From: Strongylocentrotus droebachiensis
Taxonomy: Eukaryota; Echinodermata; Echinoidea; Camarodonta; Strongylocentrotidae
Length of the DNA stretch: 64,000 nucleotides
NCBI GenBank assembly: GCA_035222895.1
Contig: JAVYIG010000880.1
Location: 186,001-250,000 of the forward strand
Direction of reading: 5' to 3'
Shown here: positions 21,750-34,759 of the stretch, in pieces
How positions within the stretch are numbered: position 1 is the stretch's first letter
Layout of the letters: each line of letters opens with the position of its first letter
Program-made: the position numbers and the translations under genes
Notes under the pieces: model-generated
Told to the model about the DNA's origin: nothing
Databases searched by the model: none
The model's input: the letters and a program-made list of their open reading frames with translations, nothing else

Positions 21750-22570
21750 ATATATGGCTAAGTTAACACTGCAATTCTATTTTTTTTTAAATATAACTAA
21801 GCAACAATGAAGGAAAGGGTAAGCTTATCAAATCTGGATAGGGTGGGTTTGTAACACGCTTAGTTTGATTTTCTGTTCATGTCAAGAGCATTAGCAAGAT
21901 AGTATTAGAAGCACAGAATTCAAGCTAGATAGGTCTTATATAATATCTTATAGTTGCCTTCTGCTACAAACAACTACAAGAGAAAAGGTCTAAAACCTAA
22001 TTGCATTGAAATGCATTTTGTATGATAAAAACAGGGCAACAAGTGATGGATTTTGCCATCAAGACAGTAACATGTTAATAAGGAAAAAACCCAATGCAAT
22101 CAAGAGTTTTCTTAATTAAATCAATACTAGACAGACACAACTTTTAACCAGAAATATGTTTGAATTAATACAAAGACAAAGTCTTGGAAGAATTAGCTTC
22201 TGGTTATCTAAAACTTTTAGGTTGAAACAAGATTGTATGGCTAGCTTAACACTGCAAGTAATAAACAAAAAATAGACCAATAATGGAACAGACTAGCAAC
22301 AATACAACCACGAGGGAAGGTGTTAGCTATTAAGATCGGGATAAATATCTGAAAATATCTGGAAAATATTTTCTGGCATGTTTTGAAGATAGAAAGAAAC
22401 CGGTTGGGGCAAGAACTATATGTTTCAGAGAGAGGGAGAGAGCTCTTGAAGATAGTTCCCAATCCCCAAATAAAAATTAGATTGGAATATGTATGGCTAA
22501 CTTACACTGCAACTAATCAAAAATATTTACAGTACTACTCAGCAACTATGATGGAAGGGGTTAAGCTTTT
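21750..22570 (+). repeat. Degenerate repeat units with GGCTAACTTAACACTGCA
   Basis: Cores near 21752, 22230 and 22490 are each followed by a GGAAAGGGTTAAGC-like or related block and a RATCTGGAT...GGGTGGG block. More distant relatives of the second half occur at 24.9, 25.4 and 26.2 kb. Confidence 0.65.
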
Positions 22571-23269
22571 AAGATCTGGATTTATAGGGTGGGTCTGTAA
22601 GGCAAATATATCTTTTTATGTTCTGTGTGTTAGATGCACAGAACTCAAATGAGATTGTTTTGTCTTGCGCCTCTCATAGTTGTTGCATGAAACCAAAAGC
22701 AGTAAGAGAAAAGAAGTATGTCTTACCTTAATTTGTCACATTCCATTTTCAAAGCAGTATTGTAGAACTTAAAAACAATCACATTATGAACCTCTGATGC
22801 TAGCTCCGTAAAATTAATTTCAATTGAAGAAAAATGAGAACACAGCATTGCAACATCATCCATGAATCTCTAAAGTAATCTTCAATGTGGTAAAAATTCA
22901 AACTGATCACAATCAGACAATAACGCAAGTGAATGATACATTTTGTTACCATATTCTGTTAGAGAAAGAGAGGGAGAGAAAGAGAGAGATAGGCCTATGT
23001 ATCACAACCTTACTAGAATATACAGCTATCTACAAATAGCTCAGGAATATTATTATGAGGAGATTCCAATCATGCAATTCCTTTTTTGTGGAAAATCCTT
23101 TTAGTCCATTTTATTAGAGAATAGCAACTAATCGAACTAAATGCAATCTTTAAAATAAAAAGAATAAAAAAATTAAAAAATAAATAAATAAAGCAACTGT
23201 AACTTTGAGGCTTAGTTTTGTTTCATGTCCACCTTTCTTTAAAGGATGTGATACAAAAAAATAAAAGTT

Positions 23270-24430
23270 GTCCGCTAAGAAAGACTCTTTACTTCTCAAG
23301 GCTTACCAAGTATCACAATGGGCCTAAGTATCACAACCTTACCAGAATACCCAGCACTTTAAAAATAGCTCAGGAAGACTAATATGAGCAGGTTTTTGTG
23401 GAAAATCCTTTTTTGTTTATTTTATTAGAGAATAGCAACTAATTGAACTTTTATGCTATCAGTATCTTAACTAAAAAACAACTGTAACTTTAAGATTTAG
23501 TTTTTGTTCATGTACATGTACACATTTCCTTTAAAGGATTTAATGCAACAAAAAAAAGAGAGTTGTCCACTGATAAAGTCTCTTTACCACTCAAGGTTCA
23601 CCAAATAGACATGTTTGGTTTAGTAGTATTAGAGGCAAATAGCTCCATTTCACCGAGAATGTTTCATAAATGCTTGAAGAACCTTTAGTAAGACATCTTG
23701 GGTTTACAAAGTGTTATAATTGAACTTTAGTGCATTGAGAAAGCCTCTTTACCTTTTAAGGAACAAATGAAAGGGCAACTTTGGTTTAGTAAATGTAGTT
23801 TTAGAGGCTCATAAATTCAATCCATTGAGAAAAAAAAAAGTCTCTTCAACACACAAACCGCAAGTATAGGACATCTTAATATTTATAGTATAATAGGCAT
23901 AGCTACAATTTACTGAGAAAGTTTCTCTCTAGAATTCACTAGTACGACATCTTGGGTTTAGTTGTATAGAAGCAAGTTACTTCAATCCACTGAGAATGTC
24001 TCTTTATCATTCAAGAAATATGTAATAGGACATTTTAAATTTAGTAGTGTTGCACATAACTTCAATCGACTGAGAAATTATCTTTATCATTCAAGAAATA
24101 TCTAATAGGACAATTTAAATTTAGTAGTATTGCACATAAACTTTATTACACTGAGAGGGTCTCTTTAATGATCAAGAAACATGTGGCAGAGAATCTTGAG
24201 TTGAGTTTTAGAGGCATATGACGTAATTTCACTGAGTAAGTCTCTTTACCATTCAAAATCCATGTTATAGCACCACTTAGATTCATTAGTATTACACACA
24301 CTTTATTTCAAATCCATTGAGAAAGCCTCTTTACCTTTCAAGAAACAAGTATTAGGAGATCTTGAGTTGAGTAGTATTACTGGCACAATTCTTCAATTCA
24401 TTGAGAAAGTCTCTTTACTTCTCCAAAGTT
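23270..24430 (+). repeat. About 80-bp degenerate tandem repeat
   Basis: CACTGAGAAAGTCTCTTTAC anchors near 23841, 23923, 23999, 24081, 24160, 24241, 24327 and 24410 give steps of 76-86 bases, with older units at 23284, 23579 and 23745. The second half reads TAGGACATCTTGGGTTTAGT and similar. Confidence 0.85.
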
Positions 24431-24924
24431 TACAATCACGAGGGACAATTTAATTTTTTGTTTAATATGATGGTAACAACACGTTAAACTATTATTTACC
24501 AGATATATATAAACAAAAATAAAAGTAAAATAACAACAACAAAAAAGAAGAAGAGAATAGAAGCATGTTGATGCCACAAGAGAAGAGCAAACAAAGAACA
24601 TTTGCGGTGATGTATCGTGCAATAGCTGGGCTAGGCAAAACTGCAGTTAAAAGCCTAAAAATGTAAAAATTGCATGTTGGTAGGAAACATTTCTATCTAA
24701 TTATTTTGAGAAAGATCTGACTACAAGATTACGTCATTGATTAAAAAAAATAAAAACACAATACAACAAAAAAAGCAGTTCTGTATAGTATATACGGTAG
24801 TGATTTTTTATGATAGCAATCTAGCACAGCATTATTTACTACTTGAACAATTACAATATTAAGTATCTTCCTGTTGAACTTTCTTCCACCATTTTACATT
24901 CCACCTAGCTATATAAGAAGTTAT

Positions 24925-26300
24925 TACCAACTTGCAGCTATGAGGGAAAGGGTTAAGCAAAGAACATCTGGATTTTAGGGTGGGGCTCTGGAAAATAATG
25001 TTCAGTCTAACTTACAAGCTAGCAGAGGATATTTAGGAGGCTGGTTTCAGTTGGATAGTGAATTGAAGCATTGTAGTTAGACTGGATATTATATTCCATG
25101 ACCTTTTATAGCTGCAAAATAACTCCACCAGGCTTTAGAAGAAGTGTGCAATATTAATATTACCAAAACAAAACAGATCAGTACTTTAGATTGCCGATTT
25201 AAGTGGCAATTAAGTCAACTTCAAGTTGACATTTGCAGTAGTTGAAGATGGGATTGAGCTAATGTACAGACTAAAATATTTCTGGCTTGTAGGCAATAAC
25301 ATCAGCTCGGAAAGCAAAGGAAAGTCTTCTGTGAACCTAATGTACTTTTCCTCTCTTAGGGGGAAGGGGAAGGAGTGTCTTAATGAATTTATACAATTAC
25401 TTGAAAGCGGCAGCTATGAGGGAAAGGGTTAAGAAATAACATCTGGAACTTTCTAGGGCGGGCTCTGGGACATATGTCTGGTCTAACATACAAGATAGGA
25501 GAGGAAAGCTAGGAGGCCTGTTTCAGTCGGATAGAAAACTGAAGCAATGGAGTTAGACTGGACATATTTTCCATGACCCTTATAGCTGCTTAGTAAATCC
25601 ACCAGGCTCTACAAAGAGATCTGAAATAATAACCAACAGTACTTAAATTGCCAATTTGAGAAGCAAATTAAGCAACTATTAGGAGGGAGATGGTCTTAAG
25701 ATCTGTATGAGGTGGGCCTAAAGTTCATCATGTTTTGTCTAATGTTCTGTGCTTTGGAAGAGGTATTTCAGGAAAATGGCTTTTGTTTGAAAGTAATTGG
25801 AGCACAGTTCTTAGACTAAAGCAATCATGGCCGGCTCCTTTTAACATCAACTTGCCTTGTAATTTCTTGTTAACATCAACTTGCCATGTAATTTCTGATA
25901 CTTCTGTGAACTTCATATTAAAATCTGTACCGGGGGGGGGGGGGGGGTCACAATTGTTATTTTCAAATGGCAATTCTGCAATTTTACAATTTAAATCAAC
26001 AACAAAAGAACCTGATAATTAAGGAGAAAGGGCAACAACATATTGTGTGTGTGTGAAGGGGGGGGGGGGACAAGCAACTTAAGAAACACTGGCAGTCCTA
26101 CTAACTCTACCAATAATTGAAGAGTCTGGTACTCGGGGGAAAGGGTAACAGCAATCATGTGGGGGGGGGGGGGGGGGTCAGTGACAGCTATAAGGGATAG
26201 GGAAAAGCAATAACATCTGGAACTTTCTAGGGTGGGGCTCTGGAACATACGGTCTAGTCTAAACTGAAGCTATGTAGTTAGACTGGACAGTGTTCTATGA
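24925..26300 (+). repeat. Diverged long repeat units and poly-G runs
   Basis: CAGCTATGAGGGAAAGGGTT-type starts at 24934, 25411 and 26185 are each followed by AACATCTGGA, a GGGTGGGGCTCTGG-like block and GTTAGACTGGA. G runs occur at 25932-25947, 26161-26177 and 26402-26424 (23 G). No gene recognised. Confidence 0.75.
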
Positions 26301-26589
26301 CCCTTGTAGCTGTCAGTTTGCATTCATGAACCAGTATGATCTCTAGGCATTTTTCTTACAATAAACCAATAAAGTATAACTGCCTTCTCCCCCTTTTCTT
26401 TGGGGGGGGGGGGGGGGGGGGGGGTTATCTATTTTAAAATAAATTCAGTAGGAACTCCCACTAGCTTGCAACTACCAGTACTGACTCGATATATTTACCA
26501 GTGCTAATTGGTAAAATATTTTGCCCGCACTAATATTTCTTAAAAAATCTTCTATCATTCAAGCAGTCGCATCCATTAATGTTAACTGC

Positions 26590-28300
26590 ATCCATTTGCA
26601 ATCTTGACGATTGGTTCTTGGGACAAACACTATGTCCAAGAACCTGAAGGTTGGGTCTTAGGTTGGCCAGCAACTCCCATGCCATTGGTGAGCTTGCGCT
26701 GCCTTTACCTTCTCTGTGCTGTCAGTGATGAGCTGCATGTAGCTCTTTTGACTGAACACCTAGTCGAGAGAGAGCAACAGTTTATCCTGGATTGCCTTAG
26801 ACCTTGTCATTCCCTTTAACAATCAGTACTGAGCAGCGTTCCACCAAGACCAATTAAAATCTACAACTCAAGATTAGATACCTAGTCAAAGAAACAACAA
26901 ATGTAGTCTTAAAGTGAATACTTAACCAAAGAACCTCTGGTACAGAACTTAATACCTTGTTCTGAATATCATTGAGATAAATTAGTCAACTAAGAACAAG
27001 TCCTAGATGACTCTACCCTGCTGCGCTACCAACACCAGTGCCTCACAGCATGTCACATACAGATGTGGTCTTGAGACTTGCCACCTAGTCCAAGAAACTC
27101 TTTTCTCGGGACATAACATCTTGTTCTGAAGATAGGGGGACACACCTAGTGACTGAACACCAAGTCCTAGAAGACTTTGCACTGCACCCCAACATCAGTG
27201 CCTTACAGCATGTCATAAACAGATATCTTGTGACTTACCACCTAGTCCAAGAAACTCTTGTCTCAGAACATAATATCGTTCGGAGGTATAGTGAGACACA
27301 TCTATTGACTGACCATCAAGTCCTAGAAGACTTTGCACTGCATCCCAACATCGGTGCCTTACAGCATGTCACATACAGATGTGGTCTTGAGACTGATCAC
27401 CTAGTCCAAGAAAGAAACTCTGGTCTCAGGACTTAATATCTTGTTCTGAGGATTAGGGGGACACACCTAGTGACTGAACATCAGGTCCTAGAAGACTTTG
27501 CACTGCACCCAAACATCGGTGCCTTATACAGCATGCCACATACATATATTTTCAGACTTACCACCTATTCCAAGAAACCCTTGTCTCGGAACATAACATC
27601 TTGTTCTGAGGATTAGGGGGATACACCTAGTGACTGAACATCAAGTCCTAGAAGCCTTTGCAATGCACCCCAACATCGGTGCCTTACAGCATGTCACATA
27701 CAGATTTCTTATGACCTACCACCTAGTCCAAGAAACTTTTGTCTCGGAACATAACATCTTGTTCTGAGGATTAGGGGGACACATCTATTGACTGACTATC
27801 AAGTCATAGAGGACTGTCCTGCACAACCAACATCAGTGCCCTGTAGCAAGTCACTTACTATGCTGCACACTCTTGAGACTGACCACCTAGTCCAAGAACT
27901 GAACTCTGGTCCAAGAACATAATATCTTGTTCTGAAAACCAATGTTTTGTGACTGAACATCAAGTCCAAGCAAGCAGACTTTCTGCACTCCACCATCAGT
28001 GCTTTGTAGTGAGTCACTTACTATGCTGCATACTCTTGAGACTGATCACCTGGTCCAAGAACTTAACTTTGGTCCAAGAACATAACATCTTGTTCTGAAA
28101 ACCAATGTTTTGTGACTGAACATCAAGTCTATTGTAGGACTATGCACTGCACCCCAACAGCAAAGTCACATGCAGGTATGCATGCTCTTAGGACAGACCA
28201 ACTAGTCCCAAGAAACTGGTCTTAGAACTGAACAACTAGTTCTAAAGACTTGAGACCTACAACTAGTGACTGCAGATCAAGTCCTAGGGATAACTGGTGC
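26590..28300 (+). repeat. About 160-bp tandem repeat, roughly nine units
   Basis: TCCTAGAAGACTTTGCACTG-type anchors at 27001, 27165, 27321, 27486, 27646, 27804, 27965, 28128 and 28282 give steps of 154-165 bases. Each unit also has CACCTAGTCCAAGAAACTCT and ACATAACATCTTGTTCTGA. Central units are most alike and the ends decay. Short ORFs in it are not conserved between units. Confidence 0.92.
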
Positions 28301-28770
28301 CATCTCTTTCTCTTTCAGTAACAGCTTATAAGCCGTGCCTTGTTATTCAAAGTACTACAGTTCTACTGGTTTATTGGTCTATACTATAGACCCTCATACT
28401 ATGAATTTCATCATAGAAATGTAACAAAACAAAAATATTACTGAAAAAGTTGAGCTGCACAATTACAGTTTGTGGTGCAGTTGTTTCATATCATGTGTCT
28501 ACTGTCAATTGTCAGATATTTGCAACAACAAAAATGCCCTAAAAACCTTGGATCAATAGCAACCATCAACAACCTATCTCTAAACAATTCAAAAATTACT
28601 ACTGGATAATCAATACCACTATCCTCAGCATGAATTAGTTGAAAGATTCATTATGAATATGAATATTATGTTTATTATATTGAAAGCACTCTTCAAGTAG
28701 TGTGAGCACAGAAGTATATTTCTTCATATCTGACAAAAACAAAAAAGACTATTCCTATTCTATATCATGA

Positions 28771-29310
28771 ATGGCTATACTATCAAATTATCTATATTAT
28801 ATATTCAAAAAAATATGTAAACCCATAAAAATTATAAACGAAAATGTAAAAAAAATAATACAAAATGAAAATGTTGAAAAAATTCAAAATGAAAATGTCA
28901 AAAAAATATATAAAAATGTAAAACTATATAAAAATGTAAAACCAACATTATTGTTTTCGGGTTTCTTTTTGTGGCATTACTGTGTGTTAGAGAGAGAAAG
29001 AGAGAGAGTCGAGAGAAAAAAAGATTGACAGACAGAGATGGGAGAGGGGGGTTGAGAGAGACAGAGAAAGGGAGACTAGAATTGGCACAGACTAACTGGG
29101 AAGATTCTAGTGCTACAAGTAGGCCAATGGCAAGAGATGTGTGAAGGCGTATATGTGTATTTGTTGGCACTGATAGACACAGGGATGTAGATATACAATA
29201 TAGATACATCTACAGAGTGTGATGAGTTTGTAAAAGAGAAAGAGACAGGGAAAGAGAAACAAAGAGAGTGAGAGAGAAAGAGAGAGAGACAGAGAGAGAG
29301 ATTGTTGACT
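28771..29310 (+). repeat. A-rich AAAATGT repeats and (GA)n stretches
   Basis: AAAATGT/AAAATGAAAATG runs at about 28840-28945, then GA-rich sequence at 28985-29075 and 29234-29300. Low complexity. Confidence 0.8.
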
Positions 29311-29488
29311 TTATTTAAAATGCATACATTTACGAGAAAGAGAGATTATGACCTTAATATGGAAGAGACCCATGTACATGGATCTGTAAGAAAGAATAAT
29401 AGATTATGGAATATATACATGTTTCCTAAAATACCAGATACAGATGCATGCCTGTGTGAGAGTGCTACAGAGAATATATTCTCTGTTT

Positions 29489-29542
29489 GGAGCTAGAAGG
29501 GTCTTAACTCTGTGTACAATGAGTTAATGCCCTTCTGCCTCC
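29489..29542 (+). repeat. Hairpin-family element, copy 1
   Basis: A 22-base arm starting GGAGCTAGAAGGG pairs across a 10-base loop with GAGTTAATGCCCTTCTGCCTCC. The family 3' tail CAGATGA follows. Confidence 0.75.
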
Positions 29543-31981
29543 ACACAGATGACATGGGATTGCAAAGCCAGAAACTTGCATGTGCTGTCAAGCTTCACCA
29601 AAGTTCCATGCTGCAAAATATGACAACATGGAGTTCTCTATTCAATTTGCAAAAAGTGTGTTGCCTCAATAATGGCTGTCTTAACAATTTACAACATTTC
29701 CAGGTTTTTGCAGTAGAAAAATTGAGAATGATGAATTCAAGGAGGGGTGGGGAAGGTGGGGAGAAGGCCAAAATAAATTATATGTGTAATGTCAAGTAAA
29801 GAAGAGATGTGACTAAATTCAATGTGTTATGAAAGTATGGAAGATTTGATTTGGCTGTATAGGTGGGGTGGGGCTGGATCTGCCACTGGTTTGCCACGCC
29901 TCTAAGAGTTAAACACTACTTCACTTTCGACCAACTATCAAAACTGTATCTACACTTTGCATCTCATTTATAAAATTAGATGGCCTTGAATAACTCAGAC
30001 ATCTTACCTTGAGGAAGATGGCAGAATCCCTGAAAGATCCCTTGCCAACTTTATATTCGATAACCGGAAAACACAATAATGACATTTCTCACACATTTCT
30101 TGACTGATTTGTTAAGTTTAATTTGAGACTGACATCTGCTCAGACAAAGGAAAGATACATAGAAGAATTTTTTTTTTCAAGAGACGAAACAGGGGGAAAA
30201 ATATATAACAGTCTAAACCTGATTCGTAGAATACAAACACTGTGCAATTCATTTTTCATACAAAATTGTCTTCTTACATCTATACAATTCAATTATGTGA
30301 TTAGACACACGAGACAGCTATACATTTCAATAGTCAATCTATACAGATCAATAAATAAAACTATATTTTTGTGTTTTCATACAAAATTTACACGAGCATT
30401 ATTAGATATCTTATGGTACAAAAAAAAATAATCTCTAAATAAAAATAAGTTTCATCTTTTTTTTCTTTCTGTCCAAGGTATCAATCAATTCCTAATGAAT
30501 TTTTTTTTTATTAAGTTTTTTTTTTGTTCTTTTTTAGAAATCTCTTTTTCTACCTTATTATTCCATCAAGTTCCAATTATCATCATTTTAATAACTGCAA
30601 ATGCATTACAGAATCTAATTTGAAATATGCAAGTTGTCCATTGGTCACAAAGATCCCCTTTGAATATTGTATTAAAAAGGGGAGAAAAAAAATCCCTGAT
30701 TAAATTTACTCAAAAGCATGAGGTACATCTGTTGTAAGACACAGCTCGTTTTGATTCAAGATCGGGTAAGAATCCAATGTATATCAGAATACATCACTTT
30801 GAAATATACTTCTTCTTCTATAATCTATATTACCACATTTTCTACTGGAACTGTATGATTCCTGTATCAAAGCTACAAGGAATATATCACAATTCAGTAG
30901 TCAACAACTCTAAATATGTTGGAACGTAAAGTTTATCACTTATAAATGGAGCTTTGAACAATATCAGAGTATACATGTGCTACTTTATAAAAGGGGGAAA
31001 TGAATTTGAAAAATACATTTTTTGTATACACCTTAAAATATATTTGATATCACATGTTAGTGCTATGGCATGACTTTTAAATGCATGTTTGATTGAACTG
31101 GCAGAAATATATCATAATAACCTATCATAGGAATTAGGAAAGGTACATATTAAAACAACATGTACAAATGTACATCACACAATGGAAACCAATACGAAGA
31201 ATAAGAAATACAGGATTTAGTACTCGCCCTTTACATGAAAGCAATAGCAAATTCATTTTAACAAAAATTCATGATATGAATATTGGTCTTTGGTTTGCTC
31301 TGTTTTAAAAGGGCAACCTCTACATTCTGGGCAGTGATTTAACTGATAATGATTTATTATACATGTTCTAATAAAGGTGGTAGCATCGGTTTGAAGTTTA
31401 AAGATAGTAAACAGACGATAACAAGCCTGCCTTATGTACAGTGTAGCTGAGTGAAGTAAAGTAGCGGAAAGACACATCTGGAACGCATAAAGCAATATTG
31501 TTAATTTTAAGCATGAATTATTAGTATTTATTTGATAAATCTTATCAACAGTTATAGTAATATTGAGCCAAATAGTGGGAGTTAAGTTATTGACCAGTGC
31601 TATATCCTAATGTTAAGGGTCTACTTTTATGCATTAAAATTATGATTTTCATCACTTAGTTTACGTTCTGTACACATCTTTCCATGTCATAACATTTCAA
31701 TAATCTATGTTATACCCACAAATAATGGATGCCCAAAGGTCACTCCCATAGAAAATCCTGGATTATGGATAGAACATTTATACTTGTATCTAATTTTTAC
31801 TACATACAAAATAAACAAATATTATTATCACGTCCCTGCCAGCAGAAACATTAATATCTTGATACTTGAATTAAACCCCTCAAAGAAAAGTCCAGCAATT
31901 TAAGTTTGAGCATAATTTATATATCTTTCTTGTTTAGTATTTCAATACTTGATGTTGGTATCATTAGAAACTCTGTTTATT
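29543..31981. other. Intergenic AT-rich sequence
   Basis: T and A homopolymers near 30170, 30490-30530 and 30690; no gene or repeat family recognised. It could include distal 3' UTR of the minus-strand EEIG-like gene, which has no obvious nearby poly(A) signal. Confidence 0.4.
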
Positions 31982-32217
31982 CCCCTTCACAATGATGCCC
32001 CATTTGTAATGATCACAAGTATGTTATCATGGTATGTGAAGAACACCTGGATATTGGCCCCCAAGTCAATAATGATGCAAAATGCATTGCAATTGTCATA
32101 AGGGAATTCTTCATGTATTTTGCAACATTTCACTTTTAACTTTGCCTCGTATTCAGTGTCCTGCGGATTCCATGATTAAAGAATAATCATTACAAATGGG
32201 GCATTATTGTAAAGGGG
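31982..32217. mobile_element. MITE with about 35-bp terminal inverted repeats and ATT flanks
   Basis: The left end CCCCTTCACAATGATGCCCC and the right end GGGGCATTATTGTAAAGGGG are inverse complements with two mismatches, continuing inward through ATTTGTAATGAT. ATT borders both ends. Noncoding. Confidence 0.7.
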
Positions 32218-32854
32218 ATTAAAAAGGCTTTCCAATGAAACTAACATCATCAATCAAGTATAATAATACAATAACAAAAGAGGAATAAACGCTCAACTTG
32301 AACTACACAACTTTTTTAGAGGGTTTATATCTGAACATGTACCTGCATCAAGCTATAAAAGAGATAACATAATGTAATACTAGCAAATATGATTTGTTCC
32401 TATTGTTTTCAACTATCTCTTTGAATGAGATTGTAATCAGCATGTTCATGTACACTATTCATATTAACATAAAGAAGATGCTTTCCTATGCAAGAACTAT
32501 TTTTTTAAAAATCAAATAACACAGAACATATGCCAAAAGTTCTACTCTTTTTTTTTCCATACTTCTTCAAACTATATGTATTTTGTTTCTAATCAAGCAT
32601 ACATAATTCACAGCAACAAAAAAATTCTTACAAAAAAGAAAGAAATATCAAAATGGACATTAAACGACAAAAGAGTGAAATTGCAATTGAAAAAAATTAA
32701 ATACAAAAATGGAAGCATTTATACCACATATCGTGCAGCTTTGGAATCCAAAATCTGGCAACTGAAAGATTGTATTTGCTTGTGTTTCAAGCTTATCGTA
32801 GAAACAGAAATTTCAGAAACTAATCCCTCTCCTGCATTGACTACAAGCATATCA

Positions 32855-33038
32855 GGACTCTGTCTTATAACAAGTTTTAATTGATCCTGATTGATTGCAA
32901 CCCCCCCCCCCAAAAAAAAAAAATAAATAAAAAATAAAAAAAAATGCAAATCCTCTAATCAGTCGCAAACTTCCAAACTCTTTACCTCTTTAGTCCAGAG
33001 TTATGATTGAATCAATTGCAACTGTTTAGGACAGAGCC
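32855..33038. mobile_element. Foldback element, GGNCTCTGTCTTA family copy 1
   Basis: The left end GGACTCTGTCTTATAACAAG and the right end TTTAGGACAGAGCC are inverted. Each is followed inward by the ATTGATCNNGATTGATTGCAA-type block. Interrupted by a C/A homopolymer patch at 32902-32945. Confidence 0.6.
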
Positions 33039-33640
33039 CAGGTGTGCACTACATGTAGTTCTAAATCATATATAAATCCAATGTCAAAAAGAATATAAAG
33101 GCTGTTACTTTGAAACGCAATGCATGGAAACAAAACAGAAATGTTGAAACTGCAAGCAAATGTAATTTTCAAAAGAACCCCAAACGGTGAGCTCAAAAGC
33201 TTTAAAACAGAATATTTAAAAAGGTAAGTAGAAATGTAATGTAATGAAGCGCTTAAAATTGCATTGCTTTGCATGGGTTTAATTCCTTTATGTGCACTCA
33301 ACTCTGTTTACATGCTTCCAAACTGACGTCTTTCAAAGATGCAAATAATTTTGTTTTCTGATTTGACTACTTGTTTATGTATCGTGTGATTACTGTTAGA
33401 AAAACAAGATTACAATGGATATTGGGGATTATCCAAGCTTCAAATTGATCCTGCGTAGGGATAAATTCTGAGTTGAAGGAAAGAAGCTAGATTAGTTGGA
33501 TTACTGGTAGAATAAACAGAGGATTTTTTTAAGTACAGCGATCCTCATAGAAATAGCATACGACTGAATACTTGTAATAACAAATGATAGCATGTATAAG
33601 TACCTCTACAACCAGACTTCTTGTATTAATGTTGGTTAAA

Positions 33641-33695
33641 AGCCAGAAGGCTGTTAACTCTGTTTAAAGATATATGGATTAACACCCTTCTGGCT
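33641..33695 (+). repeat. Hairpin-family element, copy 2
   Basis: AGCCAGAAGGCTGTTAA pairs with TTAACACCCTTCTGGCT across a loop of about 20 bases. The tail CAACAGATGATATG follows, and 28 bases later a MITE begins. Confidence 0.8.
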
Positions 33696-33722
33696 CTCAA
33701 CAGATGATATGCAAGTTTATAA

Positions 33723-34116
33723 GGGCGCGTTCATGCTTGATTTTGAAGGTAGAATGAGCGATCTGAAACGCTCATCGTAAACGCTCATCGTGATCGCAGT
33801 TCCACGGTGTACTGTTTATGCTTACTTCTCTGGCTCATCCAGGCAATTCTCCTTGTGTGGCCTTAATTGGTCTTCCAGCTGGATTCGCAAACCTTCACTG
33901 TGCATGCTACGTAGACCCACTAGAGGTCAGTGCGTTGACCCCATTTAAACGTGTTTACAAATTGTAAACGCATCTTTTTGTGAGTTTACGATCGGCGATC
34001 ATGATCGCCGTTTTTCGGTGATTCTACAAAAGTAAGCATGGACGCAACCGTGTTTTAAACTAAACGCGTAACAGATGCCTGATTCTGGCCAGAAAAAGTG
34101 AAGCATGAACACGCCC
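33723..34116. mobile_element. MITE with TAA target duplication (PIF/Harbinger-like)
   Basis: Ends GGGCGCGTTCATGCTTGA and the inverse of GAAGCATGAACACGCCC match over about 24 bases, flanked by TAA (33720-33722 and 34117-34119). The body is 394 bp, noncoding, with inner palindromic ATCGGCGATCATGATCGCCG. TWA targets favour PIF/Harbinger. Confidence 0.8.
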
Positions 34117-34379
34117 TAAGTCACAAGGAGGAGGATATGTGTCCCATATAACACATGTCTTTTTCACACATATTTCATCCCAAAATTAAGAATGTCTTGA
34201 TACGACCATTGAACAATGCTGCTTTCTTGTATCACTACCATTAAATATGTCAAAGTGATATCACAAGATTTATCATTCGTGGATGAAATACATTGATCGG
34301 TTTTTGTAAACGTTCAGGTGGTGCAAACATGTGTGGTGCATACTCTGCTATTTAGTGGCTCGTTACTACTCTTCGGTTT

Positions 34380-34756
34380 AATGTATTTCTTTTTTCTGTA
34401 TTGTATTGTATTGAACTCGCAAACAACTATTTGTCAAACTACTACCGTCTTAATTTTAATTGTGTACCTCTCTCTACTGTAAACATTTTCTGTCCCTGTT
34501 ATTCTTCAAGTCGCCCAGGAACCTATTCTTTACAAGCTCTGCTTTTCTATAGGTTCCTGCACATTTCACAGTTTGTACTTTTATCTGGGTTTCCTTTAAA
34601 TGATATTAGTTGTCAAACAAATGTGATGATTACCTTGTCAATTAATATAATCATTTTGTTATATTATGAAACAATATGTCTTTTATGTATATTTTGTTAT
34701 CTGTATTATTTCTGCATGTGAAATGTGAAATCAATAAACTCAAACTCAAACTCAAA
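34380..34756 (+). mobile_element. Candidate LINE 3' tail
   Basis: T-rich sequence ends in ATCAATAAACTC followed by an (AACTCA)n microsatellite at about 34735-34756. An AATAAA plus short tandem tail is typical of 5'-truncated non-LTR retrotransposons. No RT coding sequence is visible. Confidence 0.4.
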
Positions 34757-34759
34757 ATG

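Noticed and set aside
26604-27436. ORFs of 71 and 95 codons
   Set aside because: Frames are broken in neighbouring units of the 160-bp array, so no coding constraint is seen.
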